Assembly: GCF_000716435.1 (NCBI RefSeq)
Contig: NZ_JNWO01000021.1
Location: 296,581-360,580 of the forward strand
Source: Streptomyces xylophagus
Lineage (GTDB): Bacteria; Actinomycetota; Actinomycetes; Streptomycetales; Streptomycetaceae
Length of the DNA stretch: 64,000 nt
Direction of reading: 5' to 3'
The notes below the pieces were generated by a model that saw only the letters and a program-made list of their open reading frames with translations, was not told the origin of the DNA and did not search any database. A program made the position numbers and the translations under genes. Position 1 is the stretch's first letter; the number at the start of each line of letters is the position of its first letter. Of the stretch, positions 1-9,744 are shown one piece after another.

Positions 1-828
1 CTCGTCTCTCCTCGTTCCCCTCGTGTGTCAGCCGCCCGGCGGCTCGCGAAGCGGAATTTCCGGAGCAAGGAGCGGCTGTTCCTGGCCGAAGGGCCGCAGG
101 CTGTGCGGGAGGCTGCGGGATACAAGGACACGCTCGTCGAACTGTTCGCCACCGTTGAAGCCGCGGAGCGGTACGCCGACATCGTCGGCGAGGCCCGTGA
201 TGCCGGTGCGCGCGTGCATCTTGCTGATGAGCAGGTCATCGCCGATATCTCGACCACCGTCACTCCGCAGGGGCTGGTCGGGGTCTGCCGGTTCCTCGAC
301 ACTCCGTTCGAGGAGATCCTCAAGGCGCGGCCCAAGCTCGTCGCTGTGCTGGCGAATGTGCGCGATCCCGGGAACGCCGGCACCGTCCTGCGCTGCGCCG
401 ATGCCGCCGGTGCCGAGGCCGTCGTACTGACCGACGCTTCTGTTGACCTCTACAACCCCAAGGCTGTGCGGGCGTCTGTAGGCTCGCTCTTCCATCTTCC
501 CGTCGCCGTCGGGGTGCCCGTCGAGCAGGCCGTGGCCGGGCTCAAGGGCATCGGGGTGCGCATTCTTGCCGCCGACGGGGCCGGGACCGACGACCTCGAC
601 GACGAGCTGGATCAGGGGACCATGGGCGGGCCCACCGCCTGGGTGTTCGGGAATGAAGCCTGGGGGCTTCCGGAGGAGACTCGCGCGCTCGCGGACGCCG
701 TTGTGCGGGTTCCGATCCACGGGAAGGCCGAAAGCCTGAACCTGGCCACCGCCGCCGCCGTATGTCTGTATGCGTCTGCCCGTGCACAGCGCGCCTCCGG
801 AGGGTGCCGCTCCGTCACCGACAGCTAG
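1..828 (+). CDS. TrmH/SpoU-family RNA methyltransferase, 5' end cut by window edge
   Basis: SAM-dependent 2'-O-ribose methyltransferase of the SpoU (SPOUT) superfamily, probably acting on rRNA or tRNA. The frame is open from base 1 and reads LVSPRSPRVSAARRLAKR; relatives start about a dozen residues further upstream, so the true start lies outside the window and the GTG at 25 is probably internal. The N-terminal substrate-binding part contains FLAEGPQAVREA. SPOUT motif 1 is NVRDPGNAGTVLRCADAAGA, motif 2 is WVFGNEAWGLPEE and motif 3 is SLNLATAAAVCLY. Together these form the trefoil-knot cofactor site. It sits just upstream of a kinase gene and pheST, the usual Streptomyces order. The target nucleotide cannot be told from sequence. 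Confidence 0.9.
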   Translation, partial: LVSPRSPRVSAARRLAKRNFRSKERLFLAEGPQAVREAAGYKDTLVELFATVEAAERYADIVGEARDAGARVHLADEQVIADISTTVTPQGLVGVCRFLDTPFEEILKARPKLVAVLANVRDPGNAGTVLRCADAAGAEAVVLTDASVDLYNPKAVRASVGSLFHLPVAVGVPVEQAVAGLKGIGVRILAADGAGTDDLDDELDQGTMGGPTAWVFGNEAWGLPEETRALADAVVRVPIHGKAESLNLATAAAVCLYASARAQRASGGCRSVTDS

Positions 829-884
829 TAGGGTGACCAGCTCGGGGGCCACCTGCGCCGTATGAGAAGAGGTGGGGTACGGGG

Positions 885-2021
885 ATGACTGTCGGCACGA
901 GCAGCGCGCCGGGAGCACGGGGCGTGCCCCGGCCGTCCACGGCCCGGCACGCCGACCTCGCCGACCTCGGCATCGACCCCGACGAACTGCCCGACGGACT
1001 GGTCGTCGCCGACGAGCACGGTCGCGTTGTCTGCTTCAACGCCGCCGCCGAGCGCATCACTGCCGTCGCCGCCTCCGACGCCCTCGGACAGCGACTGGAG
1101 AAGGCCCTCCCCTTAGAGGATCTGGAGGGCCGCCGCTGGTGGCAACTGACCGATCCCTACGGCGGGTTGGCCATCCGGGTGCGGCAGCCGGAGCGGAATC
1201 TGCTGCTGCCGGGCGGGCATGAGGTTCTTGTCACCGCGCGCTATGTCCGTGCGGAGCCGCTCGGTCCGGTGCGTCGGGTCGTCGTCTCGCTGCGGGACAC
1301 CGAGGCCCGTCGCCGCACCGAGCGCAGTCACGCCGAGCTGATCGCCACCGTCGCCCACGAACTGCGTTCGCCGCTCACCTCCGTCAAGGGCTTCACCGCG
1401 ACGCTGCTCGCCAAATGGGAACGCTTCACGGACGACCAGAAGCGGTTGATGCTGGAGACCGTCGACGCCGACGCCAACCGCGTCACCCGGCTCATCGCCG
1501 AGCTGCTCGACATCTCCCGCATCGACTCCGGACGGCTCGAACTGCGCCGCCAGCCCGTCGACATAGGCGCCGCCGTCGGCCGCCACATCCAGGCCTACGT
1601 CGCCGCCGGGCAGACCGCCGACCGGTTCCTGCTCCGCGTCGAGCAACCGCTGCCCGACCTGTGGGCCGACCCCGACAAGGTCGACCAGGTGCTCAGCAAC
1701 CTGCTGGAAAATGCCGTGCGCCACGGCGAGGGAACCGTCACTATCGACGTCACGGCCTCGGCGTCCCCCCGCGAGGGGGAGGAGACCGGCACATCGGTGA
1801 CGGTCAGCGACGAGGGCCCAGGCATCCCGGAGGAGTCCATGAACCGCGTCTTCACCCGCTTCTGGCGGGGCAGCAAGCGCGGCGGCACGGGCCTTGGGTT
1901 GTACATCGTCAAGGGCATCGTCGAAGCCCACGGCGGCACCATCACGGTCGGCCGCGCCCCGGGCGGCGGCGCCGAGTTCCGATTTACGTTGCCCGTGGGC
2001 ACCCCGGCGTATCTGCAGTAG
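885..2021 (+). CDS. PAS-domain sensor histidine kinase (orphan)
   Basis: A 378-residue kinase with no obvious membrane segment, so probably cytosolic. Residues about 35-120 look like a PAS fold (DGLVVADEHGRVVCFN). The HisKA dimerisation helix carries the phospho-acceptor His158 in VAHELRSPLTSVKG. The ATPase domain shows the N box NLLENAVRHGEG, G1 box DEGPGIPEE and G2 box GGTGLGLYIVKGIVEAHGG. No response regulator is adjacent: the neighbours are an RNA methylase and pheS. A start at ATG 885 follows a GGGGTACGGGG stretch, a plausible ribosome site. It is a complete, apparently active kinase with unknown partner and signal. Confidence 0.92.
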   Translation: MTVGTSSAPGARGVPRPSTARHADLADLGIDPDELPDGLVVADEHGRVVCFNAAAERITAVAASDALGQRLEKALPLEDLEGRRWWQLTDPYGGLAIRVRQPERNLLLPGGHEVLVTARYVRAEPLGPVRRVVVSLRDTEARRRTERSHAELIATVAHELRSPLTSVKGFTATLLAKWERFTDDQKRLMLETVDADANRVTRLIAELLDISRIDSGRLELRRQPVDIGAAVGRHIQAYVAAGQTADRFLLRVEQPLPDLWADPDKVDQVLSNLLENAVRHGEGTVTIDVTASASPREGEETGTSVTVSDEGPGIPEESMNRVFTRFWRGSKRGGTGLGLYIVKGIVEAHGGTITVGRAPGGGAEFRFTLPVGTPAYLQ

Positions 2022-2167
2022 CGCCGACCGAGGACCCACGGGCGCGTTCGCACACTTCACCCCCGTTAGACTCGGCCTCTGGCACCTTTGCGTCTCCATC
2101 ACAGGGACGATGCGTCTCCGAGCCGTAGACGGGGACCCCAGCCAGCCAACCGGAAGCACGGGAAGAG
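2022..2167 (+). other. pheS leader region, no recognised riboswitch
   Basis: 146 bases between the kinase and pheS. The 9-mer TGCGTCTCC occurs twice (2089 and 2111). I looked for the T-box antiterminator core (GGTGG-ACCGCG type) and do not find it. A ribosome site GGAAGAG lies just before the pheS ATG. No clear terminator separates the kinase gene from pheS. Confidence 0.4.
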
Positions 2168-3295
2168 ATGTCGGCACCGAATAAGTCGTACGACCCTGTA
2201 GAGGTCGAGGCCTTGAAACCGGAAGAGATCGAGCGCATGCGGGACGAGGCGCTCGCCGCCTTCGCCGCCGCCGGTGACCTCGACGCGCTCCAGGAGGCCA
2301 AGGTCGCCCACACCGGCGGCACCTCCCCGCTCGCCCTCGCCAACCGCGAGATCGGCGCGCTGCCCCCGCAGGCCAAGGCCGCGGCGGGCAAGCTCGTCGG
2401 GCAGGCCCGGGGCGCCGTCAACAAGGCCCTCGCCACCCGCCAGGCCGAGCTGGAGGCCGACCGCGACGCCCGCGTCCTGGTCGAGGAGGCGGTGGACGTC
2501 ACGCTGCCGTACGACCGGGTCCCGGCCGGCGCCCGGCACCCGCTGACCACGTTCATGGAGCGGGTCGCGGACGTCTTCGTGTCCATGGGGTACGAGATCG
2601 CCGAGGGCCCCGAGGTCGAGGCGGAGTGGTTCAACTTCGACGCCCTGAACTTCACCCCGGACCACCCGGCCCGGCAGATGCAGGACACCTTCTTCGTCCA
2701 GGGCCCCAAGGGCACCGAGGGCGACGAGTCGGGTGTCGTGCTGCGCACGCACACCTCGCCCGTGCAGGCCCGCGCCATGCTGGACCGCGAGCCGCCGGTC
2801 TACATCGTGTGCCCCGGCCGCGTGTACCGCACGGACGAGCTGGACGCCACGCACACCCCGGTCTTCCACCAGATCGAGCTCCTCGCCATCGACGAGGGCC
2901 TCACCATGGCCGACCTCAAGGGCACCCTCGACCACATGGTCCAGGCGCTCTTCGGCGCGGAGATGAAGACCCGGCTGCGCCCGAACTACTTCCCCTTCAC
3001 CGAGCCGTCCGCCGAGATGGACATGCTCTGCTACGTCTGCAAGGGCGAGTCCGTCGGCAACCCCGACCGCCCCTGCCGTACCTGCTCCTCCGAGGGCTGG
3101 ATCGAGCTGGGCGGCTGCGGCATGGTCAACCCCCGCGTCCTCGTGGCCTGCGGGGTGGACCCGGAGAAGTACAGCGGATTCGCCTTCGGGTTCGGCATCG
3201 AGCGGATGCTGATGTTCCGCCACAACGTCGAAGACATGCGAGACATCGTCGAGGGCGACGTCCGGTTCACCCGGCCGTTCGGGATGGAGATCTGA
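2168..3295 (+). CDS. pheS: phenylalanine--tRNA ligase alpha subunit
   Basis: Catalytic subunit of the alpha2beta2 PheRS, charging tRNA-Phe in the cytosol. At 375 residues it has the normal bacterial length. The N-terminal coiled-coil (about 1-90) contacts tRNA. The class II core follows, with motif 2 around [19 protein letters not shown] and motif 3 in GFGIERMLM. The glycine-rich FGIER patch binds ATP. Start ATG 2168 follows GGAAGAG. The stop TGA shares its last base with the ATG of pheT (TGATG), so the subunits are translationally coupled. Confidence 0.98.
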   Translation: MSAPNKSYDPVEVEALKPEEIERMRDEALAAFAAAGDLDALQEAKVAHTGGTSPLALANREIGALPPQAKAAAGKLVGQARGAVNKALATRQAELEADRDARVLVEEAVDVTLPYDRVPAGARHPLTTFMERVADVFVSMGYEIAEGPEVEAEWFNFDALNFTPDHPARQMQDTFFVQGPKGTEGDESGVVLRTHTSPVQARAMLDREPPVYIVCPGRVYRTDELDATHTPVFHQIELLAIDEGLTMADLKGTLDHMVQALFGAEMKTRLRPNYFPFTEPSAEMDMLCYVCKGESVGNPDRPCRTCSSEGWIELGGCGMVNPRVLVACGVDPEKYSGFAFGFGIERMLMFRHNVEDMRDIVEGDVRFTRPFGMEI

Positions 3296-5799
3296 TGCGC
3301 GTCCCGCTTTCTTGGCTGCGGGAGTACGTCGACCTGCCGGCGACGGAGACCGGCCGCGACGTCCAGGCCAAGCTCATTTCCGTCGGCCTCGAGGTAGAGA
3401 CCGTCGAGCAGATCGGTGACGGCCTCAAGGGCCCGCTCGTCGTCGGCAAGGTCCTCACCATCGAGGAGCTGACGGAGTTCAAGAAGCCCATCCGCTTCTG
3501 CACCGTCGACGTCGGCCAGGCCAACGGCACCGGTGAGCCCCAGGAGATCGTCTGCGGCGCCCGCAACTTCGCCGTCGGCGACAAGGTCGTCGTGGTCCTC
3601 CCCGGCGCGGTCCTGCCCGGCGGCTTCGCGATCGCCGCCCGCAAGACGTACGGCAAGACCTCGCACGGCATGATCTGCTCCAGCGACGAGCTGGGCATGG
3701 GCGACGACGGCACCAAGGGCATCATCGTCCTGCCGCCCGAGCACGAGGTCGGCACCGACGCGATCGAGCTGCTCCAGCTCGTCGACGAGGTCCTCGACAT
3801 CGCCGTCACGCCCGACCGCGGCTACGCCCTGTCGATCCGCGGCGTCGCCCGCGAGACCGCCATCGCCTACGGCCTCCCGCTGAGCGACCCGGCCCTGCTC
3901 GACGTACCGCAGCCGAACGCCTTCGGCTACCCGGTCCAGGTCTCCGACCCGATGGGCTGCGACCGCTTCACCGCCCGCACGGTGACCGGCCTCGACCCCG
4001 AGGCCCGCTCCCCGCTCTGGCTGACCCGCCGCCTCCAGAAGGCCGGCATGCGCCCGATCTCGCTCGCCGTCGACATCACCAACTACGTGATGCTGGAGCT
4101 GGGCCAGCCCCTGCACGCCTACGACCGCACCCGCGTCCAGGGTCCGATCGGCGTGCGTCGGGCCACCCAGGGCGAGAAGCTCATCACCCTCGACGGTGTC
4201 ACGCGCACGCTGGACGCCGAGGACCTGGTGATCACCGACGACCGCGGTCCCATCGGCCTCGCGGGTGTCATGGGCGGCGCCAACACCGAGATCGACGACA
4301 CCGAGGGCACCACCACCGAGGTCGTCGTCGAGGCCGCCCACTTCGACGCGCTCTCCATCTCTCGTACGGCCCGCCGCCACAAGCTGGCCTCCGAGGCGTC
4401 CAAGCGCTTCGAGCGCGGCGTCGACCCGCAGGCCGCGTCGGCCGCCGCCCAGCGCACGGTCGACCTCCTGGTCCTCCTCGCGGGCGGCACGGCGGACGCG
4501 GGCGTCACCGAGGTCATCGCGCCCTCGGCCCCGCACACCATCACCATTCCGGCCGACCACCCGGACAAGGTGGCGGGTGTCGACTACGGCCGCGAGACCG
4601 TCGTACGCCGTCTCCAGCAGGTCGGCTGCGACGTGTACGGGCAGGACGAGCTGATCGTCACCGTCCCGTCCTGGCGCCCCGACCTGACCGACCCGAACGA
4701 CCTGGCCGAAGAGGTCATCCGCCTGGAGGGCTACGAGAACCTGCCCTCCACGCTCCCCAAGCCCCCCGCGGGCCGGGGCCTCACCGACCGCCAGCGCCTG
4801 CACCGCCGCGTCGGCCGCGCGCTGGCCGGTGCCGGTTACGTCGAGGCGCCGAACTACCCCTTCGTCGGCGAGCACGTCTTCGACCAGTTCGGCCTGGCCG
4901 CCGACGACCCGAACCGCAAGGTCGTCAAGCTGGTCAACCCGCTCTCCGACGAGGAGCCCGCACTCCGTACGACGCTGCTGCCGGGCCTGCTCGGTGCGCT
5001 GCGCCGGAACGACGGTCGTGGCTCGCACGATCTCGCGCTGTTCGAGACCGGGCTGGTCTTCCACCCGCGCGAAGAGCTGAAGATCGCGGTACGGCTGCCT
5101 GTCGACCGGCGTCCGACCGACGAGGAGATCGCCTCTCTCACCGAGGCGCTCCCCGTCCAGCCCCGGCACGCTGCCGTCGTCCTCACGGGCGCCCGCGAGC
5201 AGGCCGGCTGGTGGGGCAAGGGGCGTCCCTCCGACTGGGCCGACGCGGTCGAGTCGGCGCGGGTGCTCGCGCGTGAGGCCGGTACGGAACTCATCGTCCG
5301 GGGTGGGCAGTACGGGCCCTGGCACCCCGGTCGCTGCGCGGAACTCGCGGTTGTCGTCGAGGGTGTTGAGCAAGTCATCGGGTACGCAGGGGAGTTGCAC
5401 CCCGGTGTGCTGAAGACGTTGGGTCTGCCCGCGCGTACCAGTGCGATGGAACTTGACCTGGATGTGCTGGAGTTGGCGTCCGCGGGTGTTCCCAAGGGGC
5501 CGAAGATCTCGACGTTCCCGGTTGCCACGCAGGATGTCGCGCTCGTTGTTGATGTGGCTGTGCCGCATGCGGGTGTCGAGGCGGCGTTGCGTGAGGGGGC
5601 GGGTGAACTGCTGGAGTCGATCCGGTTGTTCGACGTGTACGAGAATGCTGCGCAGCTTGGCGAGGGTAAGAAGTCGCTGGCGTATGCGTTGCGGTTCCGG
5701 GCGGGTGATCGGACGTTGACTGTGGATGAGGCGTCTGCTGCTCGGGATGCGGCGGTTTCGCTTGCCGGTGAGCGGGTTGGGGCGGTGCTTCGCGGCTAA
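3295..5799 (+). CDS. pheT: phenylalanine--tRNA ligase beta subunit
   Basis: Large editing and tRNA-binding subunit of PheRS, 834 residues, normal length. It opens [15 protein letters not shown]. An EMAP-II-like tRNA-binding domain lies at about 40-150 ([16 protein letters not shown] just after it). The B3/B4 editing and B5 domains follow, then the catalytic-like core, and a C-terminal FDX-ACB anticodon-binding domain (about 740-834, [16 protein letters not shown]). The ATG overlaps the pheS stop by one base. The last kilobase uses more T- and G-ending codons than the rest, without any frame break. Confidence 0.98.
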   Translation: MRVPLSWLREYVDLPATETGRDVQAKLISVGLEVETVEQIGDGLKGPLVVGKVLTIEELTEFKKPIRFCTVDVGQANGTGEPQEIVCGARNFAVGDKVVVVLPGAVLPGGFAIAARKTYGKTSHGMICSSDELGMGDDGTKGIIVLPPEHEVGTDAIELLQLVDEVLDIAVTPDRGYALSIRGVARETAIAYGLPLSDPALLDVPQPNAFGYPVQVSDPMGCDRFTARTVTGLDPEARSPLWLTRRLQKAGMRPISLAVDITNYVMLELGQPLHAYDRTRVQGPIGVRRATQGEKLITLDGVTRTLDAEDLVITDDRGPIGLAGVMGGANTEIDDTEGTTTEVVVEAAHFDALSISRTARRHKLASEASKRFERGVDPQAASAAAQRTVDLLVLLAGGTADAGVTEVIAPSAPHTITIPADHPDKVAGVDYGRETVVRRLQQVGCDVYGQDELIVTVPSWRPDLTDPNDLAEEVIRLEGYENLPSTLPKPPAGRGLTDRQRLHRRVGRALAGAGYVEAPNYPFVGEHVFDQFGLAADDPNRKVVKLVNPLSDEEPALRTTLLPGLLGALRRNDGRGSHDLALFETGLVFHPREELKIAVRLPVDRRPTDEEIASLTEALPVQPRHAAVVLTGAREQAGWWGKGRPSDWADAVESARVLAREAGTELIVRGGQYGPWHPGRCAELAVVVEGVEQVIGYAGELHPGVLKTLGLPARTSAMELDLDVLELASAGVPKGPKISTFPVATQDVALVVDVAVPHAGVEAALREGAGELLESIRLFDVYENAAQLGEGKKSLAYALRFRAGDRTLTVDEASAARDAAVSLAGERVGAVLRG

Positions 5800-5840
5800 G
5801 GGGTGGGGGCTGCGGTTGTGTGCCGGGTGCGGGTTGTTCG

Positions 5841-5880
5841 TGGCTGGTCGCGCAGTTCCCCGCGCCCCTAAAGGGGCGCT
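5841..5880 (-). repeat. dispersed 3' element, copy 1, with hairpin behind pheT
   Basis: Read on the minus strand this is TAGGGGCGCGGGG, AACTGCGCGACC, AGCCA, the same core as at 7101, 40436, 43702 and 63563. Here it is extended by a hairpin: GCGCCCC (5862-5868), loop TAAA, GGGGCGC (5873-5879). It lies about 40 bases behind the pheT stop and could act as a weak terminator or 3'-end stabiliser, although no T tract follows. Confidence 0.7.
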
Positions 5881-6046
5881 CCACCTGCCCTATCTGCATA
5901 AATGCGGGTGTCTCATGTCACCTCACTCGTTCGGGTGAGAAGTTCGGGTGATCTGGCCCGATCGGGGCATGCGGTCGACAGAATCGGACCGGCCTTTCGG
6001 GGTCGGTCCGATTGCGCTGTCGGGGCCTATTTGGGGGGCCACAGGC

Positions 6047-7177
6047 ATGATCCGCATCAAGGCTGGGGTTCCCCGCAGGCCGCGCCCGAGGCCGCGCGCC
6101 CGCCGTCCACTGCGCCGGGCGCTCGCCCTGGGGCTGCCCACGGTCTGGGGCGCCATAGCGATCACCTACAAACTCGCCTGCCCGCTCGCCCAGGAGAACG
6201 ACCTCGGCGCCCGCATCGTCACCAGCGCCGTGTTCTTCGCGGTCGGCACCGGTCTCATCGTCCAGGTCCGCCGCTCCCTGCTCCGCGAACTCCGGCAGAT
6301 CCGCCAGATCGCCGGCGCCGCCCAGAGCGCGCTGCTCCGCCCACTGCCACCCCGCCTCGACGGCCTGAACATCGCCGCCGCCCAACTCTCCGCCGAACGC
6401 GGCGCGGTGGTGGGCGGCGACCTCTACGAGGTCATCGCCACCGAGCACGGAGTCCGGGTCGTGATGGGCGACGTACGCGGCCACGGCATCGCCGCGATCG
6501 GCACGGTCGCCGCGGTCCTCGGCAGCTTCCGCGAGGCCGCCCACGACGAACCAGACCTGGAGGGCGTCCTACGCCGCCTCGACCGCGCCCTCGCCCGCCA
6601 CCTCCGTGAACGCGCCCGCGCGGAACACCCGTCGACGGGGGCCCTTGATCCCGACAGCCCGGTCGCCGAGGAGTTCGTCACCGTACTGCTGCTGGAGATC
6701 GGCAGGGACGGAGAGGTACGGGGCCTGAACTGCGGTCACCCGTGGCCGTATCGGTTGAGTGGGATGGGTGCCGAACCGCTTTCCCGCGCGGATCCCCTTC
6801 CGCCCCTCGGCCCGTTTCCCCTGCCGGCGGCGATGCCTTTCGTCTGCTGCGGTCAACTGCTCCCGGGCGAAGCCCTGTTCTTGTACACGGACGGCGCGGA
6901 AGACGCCCGGGACCGCCGGGGCCGCTTCTTCCCTTTGCACGATGTACTGGTAGAGGTGGCTGGCCAACAGCCGCTCCCAGTCCCGCAGTCCGTACTTGGC
7001 TCGGTCTTCACGGAGCTACTGCGTCATGCGGGCGGCACACCCGCTGATGACGTCGCTTTACTCGTCCTGCGCAATGACCGCAAGGCTGCGCATCCCCACC
7101 TAGGGGCGCGGGGAACTGCGCGACCAGCCACAGTGCACCCGCAGCCGACCAACTACCGACAGCCCAACGGTGTTTAG
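6047..7177 (+). CDS. PP2C/SpoIIE-family serine phosphatase, membrane-anchored
   Basis: 376-residue protein phosphatase. The basic N-terminus is followed by two short hydrophobic segments (about 28-42 and 55-75), so it is probably membrane bound with a cytosolic catalytic domain. SpoIIE/RsbU motifs are VGGDLYEV (metal-binding Asp), GDVRGHGIAA, NCGHPWPYRL and LYTDGAEDARD. Such phosphatases usually act on anti-sigma-factor antagonists; no partner is adjacent. The start at ATG 6047 is preferred because GGGGGG precedes it by about ten bases. An in-frame ATG at 5948 has no such site. The last ~21 residues (GARGTARPATVHPQPT and on) are translated from the dispersed repeat starting at 7101. Confidence 0.9.
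   Translation: MIRIKAGVPRRPRPRPRARRPLRRALALGLPTVWGAIAITYKLACPLAQENDLGARIVTSAVFFAVGTGLIVQVRRSLLRELRQIRQIAGAAQSALLRPLPPRLDGLNIAAAQLSAERGAVVGGDLYEVIATEHGVRVVMGDVRGHGIAAIGTVAAVLGSFREAAHDEPDLEGVLRRLDRALARHLRERARAEHPSTGALDPDSPVAEEFVTVLLLEIGRDGEVRGLNCGHPWPYRLSGMGAEPLSRADPLPPLGPFPLPAAMPFVCCGQLLPGEALFLYTDGAEDARDRRGRFFPLHDVLVEVAGQQPLPVPQSVLGSVFTELLRHAGGTPADDVALLVLRNDRKAAHPHLGARGTARPATVHPQPTNYRQPNGV
7101..7140 (+). repeat. dispersed 3' element, copy 2, read through as coding sequence
   Basis: TAGGGGCGCGGGG, AACTGCGCGACC, AGCCACAG, then GTGCACCCGCAG. In the other copies the leading TAG ends the gene or lies just behind its stop. Here the phosphatase gene enters one base out of register (CTA GGG GCG), so the stop is avoided and translation continues to a TAG at 7175. 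Confidence 0.8.
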
Positions 7178-7307
7178 TCCCCCCGCAAAGCCAGGCCGCC
7201 GCACTTACGAGGGGGAGCCGGCGGCCCGGCCGGCCTCTTGCGAGGCAATCCAGTCAACCGGTCGGAAACTCTCCGCAACAGCGCGCACACACCCCGGATC
7301 CACGCAC

Positions 7308-7332
7308 TCCGTTCACACCCCGTGTGAACGGA
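7308..7332. promoter_or_regulatory. perfect 11-bp inverted repeat upstream of regulator gene
   Basis: Arms TCCGTTCACAC (7308-7318) and GTGTGAACGGA (7322-7332), spacer CCC. The dyad ends 42 bases before the start codon of the helix-turn-helix protein at 7375. Its length and perfection suit a dimeric DNA-binding protein, possibly that regulator acting on its own promoter (inference). It has no T tract and is not a convincing terminator. Confidence 0.6.
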
Positions 7333-7374
7333 CCCGCACTACTCTGTCCGCACCGAGTCACCGGGGGGCCATCC

Positions 7375-8715
7375 ATGCAGCCCAACACACTCCTCGACGC
7401 GATCCTCGACGAGGCAGGCATCTCGCACGCGGGACTGGCCGCACACGTGAACCAGGCGGGCCGGGCCCGAGGGCTCGCACTCCGGTACGAACACACCGCC
7501 GTAGCACGGTGGTTGAAGGGCCAGCGACCCCGAGGCCAGGTCCCCGACCTGATCTGCGAGGTACTCGCGACCCGCCTGCACCGCCCCGTCACGCTCGACG
7601 ACATCGGCCTCGGCGTACCGGGCGAACCGTCCACCCCGCACGGCACCTCCCTCTCCGGCTTCGTGGAGCGGGCCACCGCCCTGTGGCGCTCCGACGAACA
7701 GCAGCGCCCGCACATCCTGGGCGCACCCGCGGTCACCGGCACGCCCGCGGTGATGCCCGTGTGGGAGTGGGAGAACCCGCCCGACGACGTGGACGTCTCG
7801 CGCGGCGGCCGGCACCGGGTGAGCATGGCCGACATCGAGATGCTGCGCGCGGCCCGCGCCCACTACGAGCAGATGTACCGCAAGGCCGGCGGCGTGGCGA
7901 CCCGCACCCGCATCGTCGGCTTCCTCAACTCCGAGACCGCGCCACTGCTGCGCGGCAGCTACACCGACGCCACCGGCCGCCAACTGCACCGGGCCACCGG
8001 CGGGTTGGTGGCGATCGCGGGCATCTGTGCCTACGACTCCGACGCGCACGGACTCGCCCAGCGCTACTTCCACCAGGCCCTGCGGCTCGCAAAGGCCAGC
8101 AACGACAGGGGACTTGGCGCGTACGTCATCGCGCTGCTCGTCAACCAGTCGCTGTTCATGCGGGAGTTCCGCCAGGCCGTCGCCTTCACGGAGGCCGCGC
8201 TGCGCGCCGCAGGACGGCAGATCACTCCGGCTCTCGCCTCCGACCTGTACGCGATGCAGGCGAAGGCGTACGCACACCTCGGCGACGGCACGAGCGCCCT
8301 GTCCTGCATCCGTCGTGCCGAGCAGGCCGCCGAACGCATCCGGCGCGGATACGAGCCCGACGAGACCGGCTATGTCCAGCCGGGCCTGGTCAACGTCCAG
8401 GTGGCGGAGGCCCTGCTCAGCCTGGGCGATCTGACGGCGGCGGGGGAGCACGCCATGGCGGCCGTGGACACTCCGGCGCACGACCGGGGCCGGGTGCACC
8501 GCCTCGCCATGCTCAGCCAGATCGAACTGCGCCAGGGAAACGCCGACAAAGCGGTGGCCACGGCGGTGCAGATGGCCGAGCAGGCGAGGGGGATGGAGTC
8601 CCAGCGGCTGCGCGACAGACTCCGCGCGGTACGCGAGTACCTGGTGCGCAGCGACTGCGCGGGTACGGCCGAGGCGGCCGAACTCATCGACGGGGCACTG
8701 CGCGTACCGCTGTAG
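7375..8715 (+). CDS. helix-turn-helix regulator with helical-repeat (TPR-like) domain
   Basis: 446 residues. The N-terminal ~75 residues resemble the DNA-binding part of the large Streptomyces regulator family that includes NsdA-type proteins (LAAHVNQAGRARGLALRYEH then VARWLKGQRPRG). The rest is alpha-helical with TPR-like pairs (YFHQALRLAKASND, QAVAFTEAALRAAG, GDGTSALSCIRRAEQAAE). Family members influence development and antibiotic production; which role applies here is unknown. ATG 7375 is chosen because GGGGGGCC lies six bases upstream. A perfect inverted repeat lies just upstream. Confidence 0.75.
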   Translation: MQPNTLLDAILDEAGISHAGLAAHVNQAGRARGLALRYEHTAVARWLKGQRPRGQVPDLICEVLATRLHRPVTLDDIGLGVPGEPSTPHGTSLSGFVERATALWRSDEQQRPHILGAPAVTGTPAVMPVWEWENPPDDVDVSRGGRHRVSMADIEMLRAARAHYEQMYRKAGGVATRTRIVGFLNSETAPLLRGSYTDATGRQLHRATGGLVAIAGICAYDSDAHGLAQRYFHQALRLAKASNDRGLGAYVIALLVNQSLFMREFRQAVAFTEAALRAAGRQITPALASDLYAMQAKAYAHLGDGTSALSCIRRAEQAAERIRRGYEPDETGYVQPGLVNVQVAEALLSLGDLTAAGEHAMAAVDTPAHDRGRVHRLAMLSQIELRQGNADKAVATAVQMAEQARGMESQRLRDRLRAVREYLVRSDCAGTAEAAELIDGALRVPL

Positions 8716-8791
8716 ACCGACAACTCGTAGACGTCCACGACACAGTCCCTGCTGCGATATTGCCACTTACTCGACGGAAGGTGGCAGAACC

Positions 8792-9361
8792 GTGCAGTGG
8801 ACGAAACAGAACGAACAAACTGTGTACTCAAACCGCTGGTTCAGCGTCAATCTCGCGGATGTCGAACTACCCGACGGCCGACACCTCGACCACTTCCTCA
8901 TACGGCTGAGGCCGGTGGCGGTGGCGACGGTCGTGAACGAGGCGAACGAAGTACTCCTCCTGTGGCGGCACCGCTTCATCACCGACAGCTGGGGATGGGA
9001 GCTCGCGGCCGGCGTCGTGGAGGACGGCGAGGACATCGCGCTCGCGGCCGCCAGGGAACTGGAGGAAGAGACCGGCTGGCGGCCGGGGCCCCTGCACCAC
9101 CTGATGAGCGTGGAACCGTCCAACGGGCTCACTGACGCCCGGCACCACATCTACTGGGCCGACGAGGGCGAGTACACCGGACACCCCGTGGACGACTTCG
9201 AGTCGGACCGCCGGGAGTGGGTTCCGCTCAAACTCGTACCCGACATGGTCGCCCGCGGGGAGGTCCCGGCCGCCAACATGGCGGCCGCGTTAATGCTGTT
9301 GCACCATCTCAGGCTGGGTCAGGACGCCCCTCGAAATCCCGCCCGGCGGCCAGGCGTCTAG
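8792..9361 (+). CDS. Nudix hydrolase
   Basis: 189 residues, probably a nucleoside-diphosphate-linked pyrophosphatase of the ADP-ribose/NDP-sugar type. The Nudix box is GVVEDGEDIALAAAREL followed by EEETGW, a full match to GX5EX7REUXEEXGU, with the metal-binding glutamates intact. The start is GTG 8792 with GGAAGG nine bases upstream. Its 3' end overlaps the convergent small membrane gene by four bases. The substrate cannot be fixed from sequence. Confidence 0.9.
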   Translation: MQWTKQNEQTVYSNRWFSVNLADVELPDGRHLDHFLIRLRPVAVATVVNEANEVLLLWRHRFITDSWGWELAAGVVEDGEDIALAAARELEEETGWRPGPLHHLMSVEPSNGLTDARHHIYWADEGEYTGHPVDDFESDRREWVPLKLVPDMVARGEVPAANMAAALMLLHHLRLGQDAPRNPARRPGV

Positions 9362-9615
9362 CGCCCGAGGGCCTGCCAGATCGTCACGACAAGCGCACCC
9401 ACGGCGGTCAGCGCAGCAATAGCCGGCAGCGGCCACCGCGTGTGCTCAAGTGCAACGATCCGCGCGCTCAGGTCATCCACTTCCTTGTCGGTCTCCTCGG
9501 TGCGATGGCTGAGCAGAGCCAGCCCTCCCTCGACCCGCGCGTAGGCGACATCGAGGCGGCGGCGTAACTCTGCGAGTTCTCCATGAACCACGGGATGCTC
9601 GGGGTCGGCGGTCAC
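9358..9615 (-). CDS. small coiled-coil protein with C-terminal membrane anchor
   Basis: 85 residues. A charged helical stretch (ELAELRRRLDVAYARVEGG, then EETDKEVDDLSARIVALEH) with heptad spacing is likely a coiled coil. It is followed by one hydrophobic segment (LPAIAALTAVGALVVTIWQAL) at the very C-terminus. The architecture recalls XhlA-type or tail-anchored proteins, but no family can be claimed. The start is GTG 9615, preceded by GGAAAGGAG seven bases away, rather than the longer frame from 9669. It meets the Nudix gene tail to tail with a 4-base overlap. Confidence 0.7.
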   Translation of the reverse strand: MTADPEHPVVHGELAELRRRLDVAYARVEGGLALLSHRTEETDKEVDDLSARIVALEHTRWPLPAIAALTAVGALVVTIWQALGR

Positions 9616-9744
9616 GTGTCCGCTCCTTTCCGTAGTCGGAACATCCCTTGCATGCGCATGAAGAGTCAACTCGCCTGGTGGACACGAGGGGAGAGTGTGC
9701 GAGCGGCATATGCGGGCCCGGCGCGCACACGGTGTGTGAATGCG

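Noticed and set aside
28..918. Long minus-strand open frame opposite the SpoU methylase gene
   Set aside because: Shadow frame caused by GC-rich third positions; Gly/Arg/Pro-rich with no fold or ribosome site.
2022..2167. T-box leader for pheST
   Set aside because: No T-box core or specifier-loop stem can be recognised.
3031..5568. 845-codon minus-strand open frame opposite pheT
   Set aside because: Antisense mirror of a certain gene; composition (Val, Arg, Gly, Asp runs) follows its codon bias.
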